DNA from: Candidatus Poribacteria bacterium
Lineage (GTDB): Bacteria; Poribacteria; WGA-4E; WGA-3G
DNA: 64,000 nucleotides
Reading direction: 5' to 3'
Assembly: GCA_022821065.1 (NCBI GenBank)
Contig: JAJEEK010000050.1
Coordinates: forward strand, 62,001-126,000
The translations under genes and the position numbers were made by a program. This document shows positions 41,851 through 50,717 of the stretch, in pieces. The first letter of the stretch is position 1. Every line of letters begins with the position of its first letter. Below the pieces are notes generated by a model. The model did no database searches, had not been told where the DNA came from, and saw only the letters and a program-made list of their open reading frames with translations.

Positions 41851-43179
41851 ATGAGAACGAAAAATGATTTTATTCCGGTTGGCGTTGCGGAAGTCGATAT
41901 TACGCCGGATTACCCGATTCGGCTCAGCGGTTATGGCAGCCGTCGGACAGAATCTGACGGTATTATCCAGCGGATATGGGCAAAAGCACTCGCGATTGGT
42001 AGCGACGCAGATGGGCCCGTTGTCCTCGTAGCCGTTGAAAACTGTGGTTTGCCGGACGAGTTGACGGAAGAGGTCTCGCGCCGAATCAGAGAAAAAACAG
42101 GCGTTTCGCGTGCAAATTTCGTAGCGTGTTTCTCGCATACACACAGCGCACCTTGTCTCACAAACGCTGCACCGTTCCTGTTTAGTTCAGATATACCTCC
42201 CGACCAACAGGAAACGATAGACCGGTACACGCGTCAATTTAAGGACTGGATGGAAACCGTCGCGTTGGAGGCACTCACAAACCGCGAACCGTCAAGGTTA
42301 ACATGGAGCGTCGGTGAACTCGGTTTCGCGAAAAACCGGAGGACAGAAGGCGGTCCCGTAGATCATTCACTGCCGTGTCTGCAGGTCAGGGATTTAAACG
42401 GGCATTTGCGGGCTGTCTGGGCAAGTTATGCTTGCCATTGCACGACGTTGGCAGGTACGGATAACCATATCTGTGGTGACTGGGCAGGTTATGCACAAGA
42501 AGCGATCCAAAACACCCTCCCCGGTGTAACGGCTTTAATCACTATCGGCTGTGGTGCGGATGCCAATCCTGAATCTCGAATGATGCCGATGCCTGATGGG
42601 CAAGAGGAGGTATTCAACACCCGACTTGCGTATGCGAAAGCGCACGGTGAAGCACTTTCAGAGGAAGTCCAGCGTCTGCTGGTAAGCGATACAACACCAC
42701 TTTCAAATGTTCCCTCAGGGGCATTTGAACGGGTTAATCTACCGTTTGATACCCTACCGACGCGTGAGGAGTGGGAGGCACGTGTCGCTGAAGGCGGTTC
42801 TGCAGCCTATCATGCCGGAAAACACCTTGAAACCTTAAAGCGAGGAGAGACGATACAAACGGAACTCTCCTATCCGGTACAGGCGTGGACGTTTGGCGAT
42901 GAATTAGCAGTCGTTTTTCTTGCGAGTGAGGTCGTCGTGGATTATTCGCTACGCCTGAAGCGTGAATTAGATGTGGAACGGTTGTGGGTGGGTGCGTATG
43001 CAAACGCGTTTCCGGGCTATATTCCGTCGGAACGGGTGTTAGCGGAAGGCGGCTATGAAGGGGGTGGTGCGATGCTCTATTTTGGTCCACCGACCCGGTT
43101 CGCGCCTGGCGTTGAGCAGTTGGTGATTGACACCGTGCATCGATTGCTACCAGAAGAATTTTCAGCAGAATCGCAGTAA
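41851..43179 (+). CDS. Neutral/alkaline non-lysosomal ceramidase N-domain-like protein
   Basis: A 442-residue protein resembling the N-terminal catalytic domain of neutral ceramidase, a zinc amidase. 'GVAEVDITPDYPIRLSGYGSR' (in part) is the hallmark start, 'ACFSHTHSAP' is the zinc-binding H-x-H segment, and 'YACHCTTLAGTDNHICGDWAGYA' (in part) follows. There is no signal peptide and no C-terminal Ig-like domain of true ceramidases, so it is a shorter cytosolic relative, perhaps acting on other amides. GGGAGGAAATT precedes the ATG. Confidence 0.88.
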   Translation: MRTKNDFIPVGVAEVDITPDYPIRLSGYGSRRTESDGIIQRIWAKALAIGSDADGPVVLVAVENCGLPDELTEEVSRRIREKTGVSRANFVACFSHTHSAPCLTNAAPFLFSSDIPPDQQETIDRYTRQFKDWMETVALEALTNREPSRLTWSVGELGFAKNRRTEGGPVDHSLPCLQVRDLNGHLRAVWASYACHCTTLAGTDNHICGDWAGYAQEAIQNTLPGVTALITIGCGADANPESRMMPMPDGQEEVFNTRLAYAKAHGEALSEEVQRLLVSDTTPLSNVPSGAFERVNLPFDTLPTREEWEARVAEGGSAAYHAGKHLETLKRGETIQTELSYPVQAWTFGDELAVVFLASEVVVDYSLRLKRELDVERLWVGAYANAFPGYIPSERVLAEGGYEGGGAMLYFGPPTRFAPGVEQLVIDTVHRLLPEEFSAESQ

Positions 43180-43189
43180 GTGACATTTT

Positions 43190-43903
43190 TTATAGCAGTG
43201 TCAATTTTGGCACTGCTATATCCATGAATGCCCGTGCTCCCGTTCCTACAATCCAGCCTACACTTCCAACCATAACAGCAAGTACAATAAAAATGAGCGC
43301 ATGCATGAGGTTGCGGGGTTCGGCACCTTCTTCGCTGAGTCGGCTGTTGACGCGATCGTTTTCCATATATAGAATGGGGAAAAAAATAATTACGATCCCT
43401 ATTAAAGCCGTTATCAATTTGTATGCTGTTCTGCCCGCAATCCAGACTCCGAATACAGGAATAAGCATAATTCCAGTAACAATAAAGTGTTGAATGGAGC
43501 AAAAAAAACAGGAGCAGATGGGTTTGTCGTTGAGTTCACTGGTTACACGTTCATTTACTTTAGACAAGGCAGGTATGACAATAGCCGCTATGACTGCTAA
43601 AACTATTGTCAATCCGAATTGCCATTCCGCGAGGGTTCTACCCGCGCGAAACGCCAGATAATACGCGAAGAACCCGATAACAGTGAGCAAAGCACGCTCT
43701 AAACTCGGCAGGCTCCACGGTTTCTGAGTTTCGGTTACAACACCATCAGCAGTCCTGAGTGTATCTGCCTGATCAGCATTTATAGGATCCTGTGTGTGGT
43801 TCGTGGGATTATCAAGCATTTTGAACGCTTCCAAAACGACATTGGGTTGGACTGACAGTAATAGATCTGCGTCCGAAATAGTGGTGCAGAATTGTTCGTT
43901 CAA
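43190..43903 (-). CDS. Membrane protein of unknown function with Cys cluster
   Basis: A 237-residue protein with a soluble N-terminal part (about 1-65) and four or five membrane helices (about 68-90, 97-113, 135-155, 160-182, 205-225). A compact 'CSCFFCS' cluster sits between helices 2 and 3 and could bind metal or a cofactor. Not recognised. It is convergent with the ceramidase-like gene, and the perfect hairpin at 43192-43219 spans its stop codon. It is 9 bp from the dapA stop, on the same strand. Confidence 0.68.
   Translation of the reverse strand: MNEQFCTTISDADLLLSVQPNVVLEAFKMLDNPTNHTQDPINADQADTLRTADGVVTETQKPWSLPSLERALLTVIGFFAYYLAFRAGRTLAEWQFGLTIVLAVIAAIVIPALSKVNERVTSELNDKPICSCFFCSIQHFIVTGIMLIPVFGVWIAGRTAYKLITALIGIVIIFFPILYMENDRVNSRLSEEGAEPRNLMHALIFIVLAVMVGSVGWIVGTGARAFMDIAVPKLTLL
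43192..43219. other. Inverted repeat over convergent gene ends
   Basis: ATAGCAGTG (43192-43200) and CACTGCTAT (43211-43219) form a perfect 9-bp stem with a 10-base loop. The T-run (ATTTTTT) lies on the upstream side of the plus strand and reads as A on the minus strand, so it is not a standard intrinsic terminator, though it may still stop or protect transcripts. Confidence 0.55.
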
Positions 43904-43912
43904 ATTGATAAT

Positions 43913-44788
43913 TTAAATCATTCCCGATTCTGTAAGCGTATTGCGTAAGGATTCGAGATTCTTAGGGACCATTGGTGCGAGGGGTAACCGCAATTTGCCG
44001 TTGAGTTTACCCATGAGTTGGAGTGCGGTTTTCGCTGGAATCGGGTTCGTCTCAATAAAGAGATCGACCGCCAGTGGCAAGGTTTTGTAATGGAGTTTAC
44101 GGGCGAGTTCAAAATTTCCGGCGTGGAAAGCGTTGCACATCTCCGCGACATCGGTTGGTGAGACGTTCGCGACGACCGAGATAACGCCTTGACCGCCGAC
44201 TGCGAGGATCGGCAGCGTGTTGACATCGTCGCCGGAGAGGACAACGAAATCGTCGGGACAGAGGTTGACGACTTCACTGGCGCGTTTGAGTTCACCCGTC
44301 GCTTCTTTGAGTGCGACGATATTTGGGTGCTCTGCCAGCCGCGCGATCGTTGGCGAAAGGATGTCCGTACCGCAACGTCCCGGAACGTTATAGACGACAA
44401 TCGGGATGTCCACAGTGTCAGCGATTTTCATGTAGTGCGCGTAGAGTCCGTCTTGGGTCGGTTTGTTGTAGTAAGGCGTGACAATCAAGGCAGCGTCTGC
44501 GCCTGCGGCTTTGGCGTGTTGTGTTGCACGCAACGTCCGTGTCGTTGAGTTGGAACCGGTGCCCGCGATGACAGGTACCTTTCCATCTACGGTCTCAACC
44601 GTAATTTCTATAACTTTATCGTGTTCAGCCTCGGACAGTGCGGGGGATTCGCCGGTTGTGCCACACGGGACGATGCCGTGCGTGCCGCCGTCAAGCTGAA
44701 ATTGAATCAGTTCCTTGAGTTTCGCTTCATCAAGCGATTCATCGTCCTTAAATGGTGTGACAAGTGCTACGTAAGAACCTTGAAACAT
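43913..44788 (-). CDS. dapA: 4-hydroxy-tetrahydrodipicolinate synthase
   Basis: Condenses pyruvate with aspartate semialdehyde in lysine/diaminopimelate synthesis; 291 residues, cytosolic tetramer. 'GTTGESPALSEAEH' carries the two Thr of the active site, 'PYYNKPTQDGLYAHY' follows, 'VVYNVPGRCG' contains the catalytic Tyr, and 'IVALKEATGEL' contains the Schiff-base Lys. The ATG at 44788 has GGAGGG 5-6 bases upstream; the ATG at 44800 is itself part of that site. dapF is just upstream on the same strand, so the two steps are co-expressed. Confidence 0.97.
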   Translation of the reverse strand: MFQGSYVALVTPFKDDESLDEAKLKELIQFQLDGGTHGIVPCGTTGESPALSEAEHDKVIEITVETVDGKVPVIAGTGSNSTTRTLRATQHAKAAGADAALIVTPYYNKPTQDGLYAHYMKIADTVDIPIVVYNVPGRCGTDILSPTIARLAEHPNIVALKEATGELKRASEVVNLCPDDFVVLSGDDVNTLPILAVGGQGVISVVANVSPTDVAEMCNAFHAGNFELARKLHYKTLPLAVDLFIETNPIPAKTALQLMGKLNGKLRLPLAPMVPKNLESLRNTLTESGMI

Positions 44789-44842
44789 GTAACCCTCCAT
44801 GATAGCTGCGGAAACCCAACGGCGTGGGTTTTCCAGTCCGTT

Positions 44843-45667
44843 CTAATAATTCCAAGCGTCCGCTGTGAGTTCACCGACGTAAATAACACGGGCATCGCCT
44901 TCGAGATAGACGTTTTTTGCCTCGCCGTTTTCCACTTCAAAATGGATCTTCAACACGACTCCGCTCGCTGTTTTGACTGAGACGGGTGATTCCACTTTGC
45001 CCAATGACGCAGCGACGATCGCGGAAGCAATCGAACCGGTGCCGCATGCGAGCGTCTCACCTTCAACGCCTCGTTCGTACGTCCGAATATCGATGAGTCC
45101 TTGCGACTGGACACGAATAAAGTTGGCGTTGGTACCTGCGGGTTTGAAATCGTCGTGGTAACGCGTCTGCTGTCCGAGGTCAAAGACATCTGTGCTTTCT
45201 AAGTCGTCTACAAAGAAAACGACATGCGGTACACCACTATTTGCGAACCCGACGGTGTGCATCCCATCCTCTAACTGGAGCGCGACATTCAACCGAATAT
45301 CCGTCGGATCACTCATACGGACTTTAACGTTCTCACCGACGATTTCGGATTCATAAATTCCGGCGTTCGTTAGGAATCGCATCTGTTCGGACGCGATGCC
45401 GTTCAGATAGGCGAATTTGGAGATGCAGCGTGCACCGTTACCACAGGTTTCTACCTCTCCACCGTCGGCGTTGAAGTAGCGCATCCGAAAATCGACATCG
45501 TCTGCCTTTTCGACGAGGAGAACGCCGTCTGCACCAACGGACATCCGACGTTCGCAGAGTTTTTTCACAAAGTTTGTATCGGTACTGTCAACAATTTCCG
45601 CCAAGTTATTGATGATGACGAAATCGTTGCCTGCACCGCTGAATTTCATAAAAGGTATTTTGTCCAT
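44843..45667 (-). CDS. dapF: Diaminopimelate epimerase
   Basis: Interconverts LL- and meso-diaminopimelate without cofactor; 274 residues, cytosolic. The two catalytic cysteines are visible in 'VETCGNGARC' (near residue 75) and 'LACGTGSIASA' (near 217). 'MKFSGAGNDFVII' at the N-terminus is the standard start, and 'GVPHVVFFVDD' and 'GTNANFI' also fit. It is 54 bp upstream of dapA, with a clear promoter of its own. Confidence 0.97.
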   Translation of the reverse strand: MDKIPFMKFSGAGNDFVIINNLAEIVDSTDTNFVKKLCERRMSVGADGVLLVEKADDVDFRMRYFNADGGEVETCGNGARCISKFAYLNGIASEQMRFLTNAGIYESEIVGENVKVRMSDPTDIRLNVALQLEDGMHTVGFANSGVPHVVFFVDDLESTDVFDLGQQTRYHDDFKPAGTNANFIRVQSQGLIDIRTYERGVEGETLACGTGSIASAIVAASLGKVESPVSVKTASGVVLKIHFEVENGEAKNVYLEGDARVIYVGELTADAWNY

Positions 45668-45704
45668 TGTATGTCCTTTATTGCGGAGCTACGATCTTTT
45701 TAAT

Positions 45705-45733
45705 ATGATAGAATTGTTTGGCTTTCGAGTCAA
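45705..45733 (-). promoter_or_regulatory. Sigma-70 promoter of dapF-dapA
   Basis: Minus strand: TTGACT (45733-45728), a 17-base spacer and TATCAT (45710-45705), about 38 bases before dapF. Confidence 0.7.
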
Positions 45734-45740
45734 GCGTTTT

Positions 45741-46751
45741 TTAAGCGGCGTAGTTAGGTTCCGCAGCAACGCATGTCAGCGCATGTGTGCGGAGTTCATC
45801 TACGATCGCTAAGACACCGTCGTAACTATCGCACGTGACGAGACGGTAGCGGAACGGTTTGACGTGTGGAATCCCCTTGAAATAGTTGCTATAGTGCCGC
45901 CGCATTTCCAGAAGCCCGCGCCTTAAGCCTTTCCACTTGATAGAGAAATCGAGATGCTTTCTGAAGACAGCGATACGCTCGTCTATTGAGGGTAATGGCA
46001 GCGGTTCACCCGTAGCAAAATAGTGTTTGATCTCGTTGAAGATCCAAGGGTAGCCGATTGCGGCGCGCCCAATCATGATGCCGTCAACACCGTATTGCTG
46101 ACGCATCTGTAGCGCTTTCTGAGGACTATCAACATCACCGTTGCCGAAAACAGGGATCCTCATACGCGGGTTGTCTTTAATCTGACCGATGAGCGTCCAA
46201 TCCGCCTCGCCTTTATACATCTGACGCCGCGTTCTGCCGTGGATAGCGATGGCTTGGATACCGACATCCTGTAGCCGTTCTGCGACTTCAACGATGTACT
46301 TCGTCCTATCATCCCAACCGAGCCGTGTCTTAACGGTTACAGGTAGGTCTGTGGCTCTCACCATCTCGGCGGTCATCTTCACCATTTTGGGGATGTCTTG
46401 CAGGATACCGGCACCCGCGCCTTTACAGGTGACCTTCTTGACAGGACATCCGTAGTTAATATCAATGATGTCGGGTTGGACTTTCTCAGTGATTTCGACA
46501 GCGGCGCGCATGGAGTTGATATCGTGCCCGAAAATTTGGATACCGATAGGTCTTTCCATCTCAAAGATGTCTAACTTCGCGACGCTGGGTGCAGCATCGC
46601 GGATGAGTGCCTCGGAGGAGATGAATTCCGTATACATGAGATCTGCACCGTTCTCTTTACAAACGACACGGAACGGTGGATCGCTGACATCTTCCATCGG
46701 TGCAAGTAGTAGCGGAAAATCTGGGATGTTGAGATTACCTATTGTTAACAT
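45741..46751 (-). CDS. dusB: tRNA-dihydrouridine synthase (DusB-like)
   Basis: Flavoenzyme that reduces specific uridines in tRNA; 336 residues. TIM barrel with 'LLAPMEDVSDPPFR' (FMN phosphate region), 'IGIQIFGHD', the catalytic Cys in 'DINYGCPVKKV' (C about 100), 'VTVKTRLGWDD', 'IAIHGRTRRQMYKGEADW' and 'PVFGNGDV'. The C-terminal helical domain begins near 245. It carries its own ATG preceded by no strong ribosome site. Which uridine it modifies cannot be told, but the family features are closest to DusB. Confidence 0.95.
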   Translation of the reverse strand: MLTIGNLNIPDFPLLLAPMEDVSDPPFRVVCKENGADLMYTEFISSEALIRDAAPSVAKLDIFEMERPIGIQIFGHDINSMRAAVEITEKVQPDIIDINYGCPVKKVTCKGAGAGILQDIPKMVKMTAEMVRATDLPVTVKTRLGWDDRTKYIVEVAERLQDVGIQAIAIHGRTRRQMYKGEADWTLIGQIKDNPRMRIPVFGNGDVDSPQKALQMRQQYGVDGIMIGRAAIGYPWIFNEIKHYFATGEPLPLPSIDERIAVFRKHLDFSIKWKGLRRGLLEMRRHYSNYFKGIPHVKPFRYRLVTCDSYDGVLAIVDELRTHALTCVAAEPNYAA

Positions 46752-46821
46752 GATATGTTATTTGTGGTGTTATAGAAAGTTTTATTCATGAATCCGATAC
46801 AAAGTTCCGTTGCCAAATAGA

Positions 46822-47115
46822 TTAGGAACCAAATTGGATGCGCCGCATGTATTCGTCGTGTTTTCCGATCCAAAACCAGACGAAAGTTCCATCCTCTTCA
46901 AATGCCAAAGCACGATAACCCCTGTTAATTTTCACCGACCAATCCGTTTTCCCTACTTGTTTGAAATTTAAGGACGGGTGTTTTGGGTCTCGCTGCAGTA
47001 ATTGAAAACACTTGTCGGCTTGTCGTTGGATCTCTTGGGGTAGGTTTTGGTAGTAGTCCCAAAATTCTCTGCGCGTTTTATAGATCTTTGCACCTACCTT
47101 CCCGCAAGTCCTCAA
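46822..47115 (-). CDS. RelE/ParE-fold toxin of a toxin-antitoxin pair
   Basis: A 97-residue RelE/ParE superfamily toxin: 'KTRREFWDYYQNLPQEIQRQADKCFQLL' (in part), 'SLNFKQVG', 'WSVKINRGYRALA' and 'FVWFWIGKHDEYMRRI'. The last motif, W-I-G-x-H-D-x-Y, is typical of mRNA-cleaving RelE-like toxins. The start is TTG at 47115, with GAGGAAG upstream, which lies inside the antitoxin gene: the two overlap by 38 bases, the usual coupling in such pairs. A rare start codon would keep toxin output low. Confidence 0.88.
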   Translation of the reverse strand: MRTCGKVGAKIYKTRREFWDYYQNLPQEIQRQADKCFQLLQRDPKHPSLNFKQVGKTDWSVKINRGYRALAFEEDGTFVWFWIGKHDEYMRRIQFGS

Positions 47116-47380
47116 GAACTTCCTCGCGAAGTTTATCGAACCTTCCGGCTTTTATATCTTCCTCGATTTGCCTATCCCATTCTTCCCAGTCGGCTTCTAA
47201 AGTTTCATAAAGCGTTTTCTCGAGGGTTTTCAGTAATAGTGCTTGTGTACTTTCTTCACATTTCACTTTGGGGTGTTCCTGTATCCAACCTATCCATCCA
47301 TCGCCATTTTTTTCGATATGTGCTGTATAGGTTGTTTCGTATTCTTCATCATAGATTTTGACGGTCTGATTTTTTTCCAT
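47078..47380 (-). CDS. HicB-like antitoxin
   Basis: A 100-residue antitoxin-like protein. Residues 14-55 ('YTAHIEKNGDGWIGWIQEHP', 'CEESTQALLLKTLEKTLYE') have the partial RNase-H-like fold of the HicB family, followed by an acidic helical tail ('DWEEWDRQIEEDIKAGRFDKL') that would wrap the toxin. There is no obvious DNA-binding domain. GGAGG precedes the ATG by 7 bases and a perfect promoter stands at 47422-47450. Pairing of a HicB-like antitoxin with a RelE-like toxin rather than HicA is a mixed arrangement. Confidence 0.83.
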   Translation of the reverse strand: MEKNQTVKIYDEEYETTYTAHIEKNGDGWIGWIQEHPKVKCEESTQALLLKTLEKTLYETLEADWEEWDRQIEEDIKAGRFDKLREEVLEDLREGRCKDL

Positions 47381-47421
47381 CTGTGCCTCCGTGTATTAAA
47401 ATCCATCAGATTTTAAAAGTT

Positions 47422-47450
47422 ATTATACCTTGCAAACGTCCCATTGTCAA
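47422..47450 (-). promoter_or_regulatory. Consensus sigma-70 promoter of the toxin-antitoxin operon
   Basis: Minus strand: TTGACA (47450-47445), a 17-base spacer and TATAAT (47427-47422), both perfect. The TTTTAAAA palindrome (47411-47418) just after the -10 box is a possible operator. Confidence 0.85.
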
Positions 47451-47567
47451 GACTATGAAAAAACGGAAAATTGGAATAGGTATTTGACTTTTTTCCGATT
47501 TCATGATAGATATAAGGCACGCTGTGGTAAGTTGTCTATTCACCCATCCAATAGTGAGGTCTATTTT

Positions 47568-48284
47568 ATGAGATGTATCTTTGTCGGCATTGAGTATGCA
47601 GGAAAATCGACATTAGTCAATCTATTAACGAACTATTACCAGCATCGGAAATTGAGGGTTCACGTGGACGATCACTTTACGATCCCAGATTCCACGCTGA
47701 GTCCAGAATCGAGAGCGGCGTACGTGAACTTTCCGGACGACGTGAAGGAACGGATGCAACGGATGCAACTTCAGTACCACGTTGAGGTCATCAAAAACTA
47801 TCCGAATACGATGATCGCCGGTTGGCACATTGAGGAACTCGTTTATTCGTCCTTCTACGGCGATGATCCTGAGAGTCCGTATTACGCAAAGTATCATACC
47901 AATGCGCAGCGCGGCTATGAAACGCAGGTGATTGAAGCGCGTTTACCAGATGTGGTGATGATCCACGTGACCGCCAGTGACGCGGCAATTGAGGAACGGA
48001 TGGAAACAGACCCACACGAATACCAGATTATCAAAAAAGCCGATATTCCGACACTCAAACGTCTTTTTCAAGAGGAGATTGATAGGTCTCTGTTTACGCA
48101 CAAGGGATGTAAAATTGTGTTGGACACGACGGAAAAGACACCGACCGAATCGCTTGATGAGCTGCTACTGCTCTCGGAACCGCTCATCACATTCGGAGAA
48201 CTTGCAGTTCGTGCGATGGACGTGCCAGAAAACGATTATCAGGTACGTTATGAAAACGGTGTTCGGAAGATGCGCCCGACGTAG
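47568..48284 (+). CDS. P-loop nucleoside/nucleotide kinase-like protein
   Basis: A 238-residue cytosolic P-loop protein. Walker A 'GIEYAGKSTLVN' is at 7-18, right at the N-terminus, as in deoxynucleoside or thymidylate kinases. 'VHVDDHFTIPD' could be the Mg/Asp site, 'GWHIEELVYS' the substrate region, and 'VMIHVTASDAAIEERM' the usual lid segment with Arg. The ATG at 47568 has GAGG upstream; the open frame begins at 47430 but the extra 46 residues are unlike the family. Substrate unknown. Confidence 0.8.
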   Translation: MRCIFVGIEYAGKSTLVNLLTNYYQHRKLRVHVDDHFTIPDSTLSPESRAAYVNFPDDVKERMQRMQLQYHVEVIKNYPNTMIAGWHIEELVYSSFYGDDPESPYYAKYHTNAQRGYETQVIEARLPDVVMIHVTASDAAIEERMETDPHEYQIIKKADIPTLKRLFQEEIDRSLFTHKGCKIVLDTTEKTPTESLDELLLLSEPLITFGELAVRAMDVPENDYQVRYENGVRKMRPT

Positions 48285-48351
48285 GACGTGTGTTAACAGG
48301 CTGGCGGGGTTAGGCACCCCACCAGCGGAGGGTTTAAGGAATGTATTGAAT

Positions 48352-49425
48352 TTATCTGCTCAATGGGTGTTCGCGGTTCGCAATAGGGAAGGGGACGCGC
48401 TGTCCAGAGAGTTGGGATTCATAAGCACCGAGAATCATCTCAAGTGCGGCAACAGCGTCTTCAGCGGCGGAGATGGGTTTCCGATCGTTTTCGACAGCAT
48501 CAATCAGGTCGCGAATTGCAAGTTCATTGCCGCTGGAGAACGGCGTTTGGTCTAAGTCCATTGCCTCCCATTCTTGATCTGGATTTGAAGGCACCAGTAC
48601 CGGATAGTGGTAGACCATGAGCCGATTTGCGACATCGCCGCGAAGCGAGAAAATGCCGTCGCTGCCGACGATTTCCATGCCGTATCTGCCTGTGCCAGCC
48701 TGAGACCTTCGAGACTCAAAGAAGCCTGAAACCCCGCTTTTGAAAGCGAAGTAACTATTGATGCAATCACCCGCGACGGGTCCCACAGGTTCTGTCGGTT
48801 CATGGTCATCACCATAAGCGATCTCTTTACCGTTTGTGGTTACGTGGGCCTGCATCCACGCGACATCCCCCACAAAGAAGCGCATCATATTGAATAGGTG
48901 CGTTCCAAGCACAATCATATCCTCGCCGCCACCACGATGATCCTGCTTACCACTGGCATAGATGGCTTGAACGGTACCGATTTTTCCGTCATTGAGCATC
49001 CGTCTGATCGCATGCGTTGCCGGCAGATAGACTGCCTGATGTGCGACGGCGACCTTTAAACCGCGTGCCTTCGCAGTCTCAACGATCTTATCACCCGCTG
49101 CGAGTGATGCTGTCATCGGTTTTTCGGTGTAGACATGGCAGCCTGCCTCAAGACAGGCAGCTATCATAGCAAGGTGTTCGCGGGTCCAACGCGGGCAGAC
49201 ACTCACGATGTCGAGTTTCTCTTTTTCCAGCATATCTTGATAATAAGAGTAGGTGCGCTGGGCACCGGCTTCTGCGGCTGCCTTTTCTCTACCGGCTTCG
49301 TCCGGGTCAGAGACGGCGATGAATTCGACATTTGCTATGTTTTTGTATGGTGTATGCAGTCCGTGTCCGAAATTACCAGCCCCGGTATGTCCGATCGCCG
49401 CTGCACGATACGTTTTTTGACTCAT
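48352..49425 (-). CDS. Gfo/Idh/MocA family oxidoreductase
   Basis: NAD(P)-dependent sugar/inositol dehydrogenase-type protein of 357 residues. The Rossmann part has 'AAIGHTGAGNFGHGLH', 'EFIAVSDPDEAGREKAA' and the conserved 'GCHVYTEKPMTASLAAGDKIV' (in part), where E-K-P carries the catalytic Lys. The C-terminal half has the beta-sheet substrate domain ('SGKQDHRGGGEDMIVLGTHLFNMMRFF' in part). It lies 24 bp downstream of a hydroxyacid dehydrogenase on the same strand. The substrate is likely a sugar derivative. Confidence 0.92.
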   Translation of the reverse strand: MSQKTYRAAAIGHTGAGNFGHGLHTPYKNIANVEFIAVSDPDEAGREKAAAEAGAQRTYSYYQDMLEKEKLDIVSVCPRWTREHLAMIAACLEAGCHVYTEKPMTASLAAGDKIVETAKARGLKVAVAHQAVYLPATHAIRRMLNDGKIGTVQAIYASGKQDHRGGGEDMIVLGTHLFNMMRFFVGDVAWMQAHVTTNGKEIAYGDDHEPTEPVGPVAGDCINSYFAFKSGVSGFFESRRSQAGTGRYGMEIVGSDGIFSLRGDVANRLMVYHYPVLVPSNPDQEWEAMDLDQTPFSSGNELAIRDLIDAVENDRKPISAAEDAVAALEMILGAYESQLSGQRVPFPIANREHPLSR

Positions 49426-49449
49426 TTTTCCTCCACCTTACGTTGTGAT

Positions 49450-50397
49450 TTAATACCCTTTCTGTTTATCAACGAGATTTACTAACGGTTCACCCGCTAC
49501 ATAGCGATGTAGGTTATCAATGAAGAGTTGCATGGCACGTCTCCGGATGTGTTGGGAAGCTCCTGCACTATGTGAAGTTAAGATCACGTTTGGCTGTTCC
49601 CACAATGGACTCTCCGGTGGACACGGCTCTGTGTAAGTTACATCTAACCCCGCGCCTGCTAACTTCCCACTCCGAATCGCAGCAAGAAGCGCATCTTCAT
49701 CAATGACTTTACCGCGACTGATATTCACGACGTAACTCGCATCCGGCATCTGATTGAACTGTGCATGCGATAGGAGTTTATGCGTTTCGGGGGTGATCGG
49801 GCAGCACACAACGAGGATGTGTGCCTTCGCCAGAAAATCCATCAATGCATTTAAACTGAAGAGTTCTGACACTGTATCCGGTTTATCAATCGGCTCAACA
49901 TCAGCGGCGATAACTTCAAATTCAAAGGCGCGTGCGCGTGTCGCAATCGCCTTCCCGATGCCACCGAGTCCGAGGATCCCCATCGTCATCCCTGCGAGCT
50001 CTATACACGGGAGACGCTCCCAATGTTTCGTCTTCATAAACTCTAATTGTGTCGGAATCTGCCGAGTAAGGGACAAAAGCAGTGCGAAGGCGTGTTCTGC
50101 GATCTGTCTGCCGTATAAACCGCGACAATTCGTTAGCCTAACATCGCTATCTTTGAAGGCATCGTACATGAACCCTTCCACACCGGCGTGCGGTTGATGT
50201 GCCCATCGGAGTGCTGTCGCTGCTTGCATCGCCTCCTCGCCGATATGTCCGAATAGGATTTCAATATCAGCGATGTGCTCACGTAAAGGCTCGCCGTGCG
50301 GTAGAAAACGCACCTCAACACTGTCTGGGACTTCTGAGAGCATCGCTTCAATATCTGGGGCTTGTCGGCTGCCGATTAAGACTTTAAATTTATCCAT
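49450..50397 (-). CDS. D-2-hydroxyacid dehydrogenase
   Basis: NAD-dependent dehydrogenase of the D-isomer 2-hydroxyacid family, 315 residues. The coenzyme loop is 'MGILGLGGIGKAIATRA' (G-x-G-x2-G), the catalytic residues are R in 'VVNISRGKVIDEDAL', E in 'LDVTYTEPCPPESPLW' and H in 'VILTSHSAGAS'. The ATG at 50397 has GGAGAG 6 bases before it. It is upstream of the Gfo/Idh gene and downstream of the pterin dehydratase, probably one operon. Substrate unknown (glyoxylate/phosphoglycerate-like). Confidence 0.94.
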   Translation of the reverse strand: MDKFKVLIGSRQAPDIEAMLSEVPDSVEVRFLPHGEPLREHIADIEILFGHIGEEAMQAATALRWAHQPHAGVEGFMYDAFKDSDVRLTNCRGLYGRQIAEHAFALLLSLTRQIPTQLEFMKTKHWERLPCIELAGMTMGILGLGGIGKAIATRARAFEFEVIAADVEPIDKPDTVSELFSLNALMDFLAKAHILVVCCPITPETHKLLSHAQFNQMPDASYVVNISRGKVIDEDALLAAIRSGKLAGAGLDVTYTEPCPPESPLWEQPNVILTSHSAGASQHIRRRAMQLFIDNLHRYVAGEPLVNLVDKQKGY

Positions 50398-50429
50398 GTA
50401 TCTCTCCACTTCCACCGATTGAGATCAAT

Positions 50430-50717
50430 TTAACCGCTAATTGCATCCGCCTGTTTTGCCCATTGAAAATCCAGTTCGCTGATGCCACCGGCATCGTGGG
50501 TCGTGAGATCAATTGTCACTCGGTTATAGACGTTGAACCATTCAGGGTGATGGTTCAACGATTCAGCGACTAAAGCGAGTTGGGTCATGAAACCGAACGC
50601 CGAGACGAAGTTATCGAACTGGAATTCTTTGTGAAGTTTACCGTTTTCAATCGTCCAACCGTCAACTTGTGCGAGGTTTTCTTGGATTTGTGCATCTGTT
50701 AGTTTTTTCGCTGCCAT
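50430..50717 (-). CDS. 4a-hydroxytetrahydrobiopterin dehydratase
   Basis: Pterin-4a-carbinolamine dehydratase of 95 residues (PhhB/DCoH family). The catalytic 'LNHHPEWFNVYNRVTIDLTTHDAGG' region is complete (H-H-P-E-W in the middle). It recycles the oxidised pterin from aromatic amino acid hydroxylases; many bacteria carry it without a hydroxylase, where it may act in molybdopterin or folate-related metabolism. No hydroxylase is in the window. AGGAGAAATTTT stands before the ATG. Confidence 0.95.
   Translation of the reverse strand: MAAKKLTDAQIQENLAQVDGWTIENGKLHKEFQFDNFVSAFGFMTQLALVAESLNHHPEWFNVYNRVTIDLTTHDAGGISELDFQWAKQADAISG

Noticed and set aside
43192-43219. Hairpin read as an intrinsic terminator
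   Set aside because: The T-run is on the wrong side for both strands, so it is listed only as an inverted repeat.
47430-47567. 46-residue N-terminal extension of the P-loop protein
   Set aside because: Kinases of this type start just before Walker A, the extension overlaps the toxin-antitoxin promoter region, and the ATG at 47568 has GAGG upstream.
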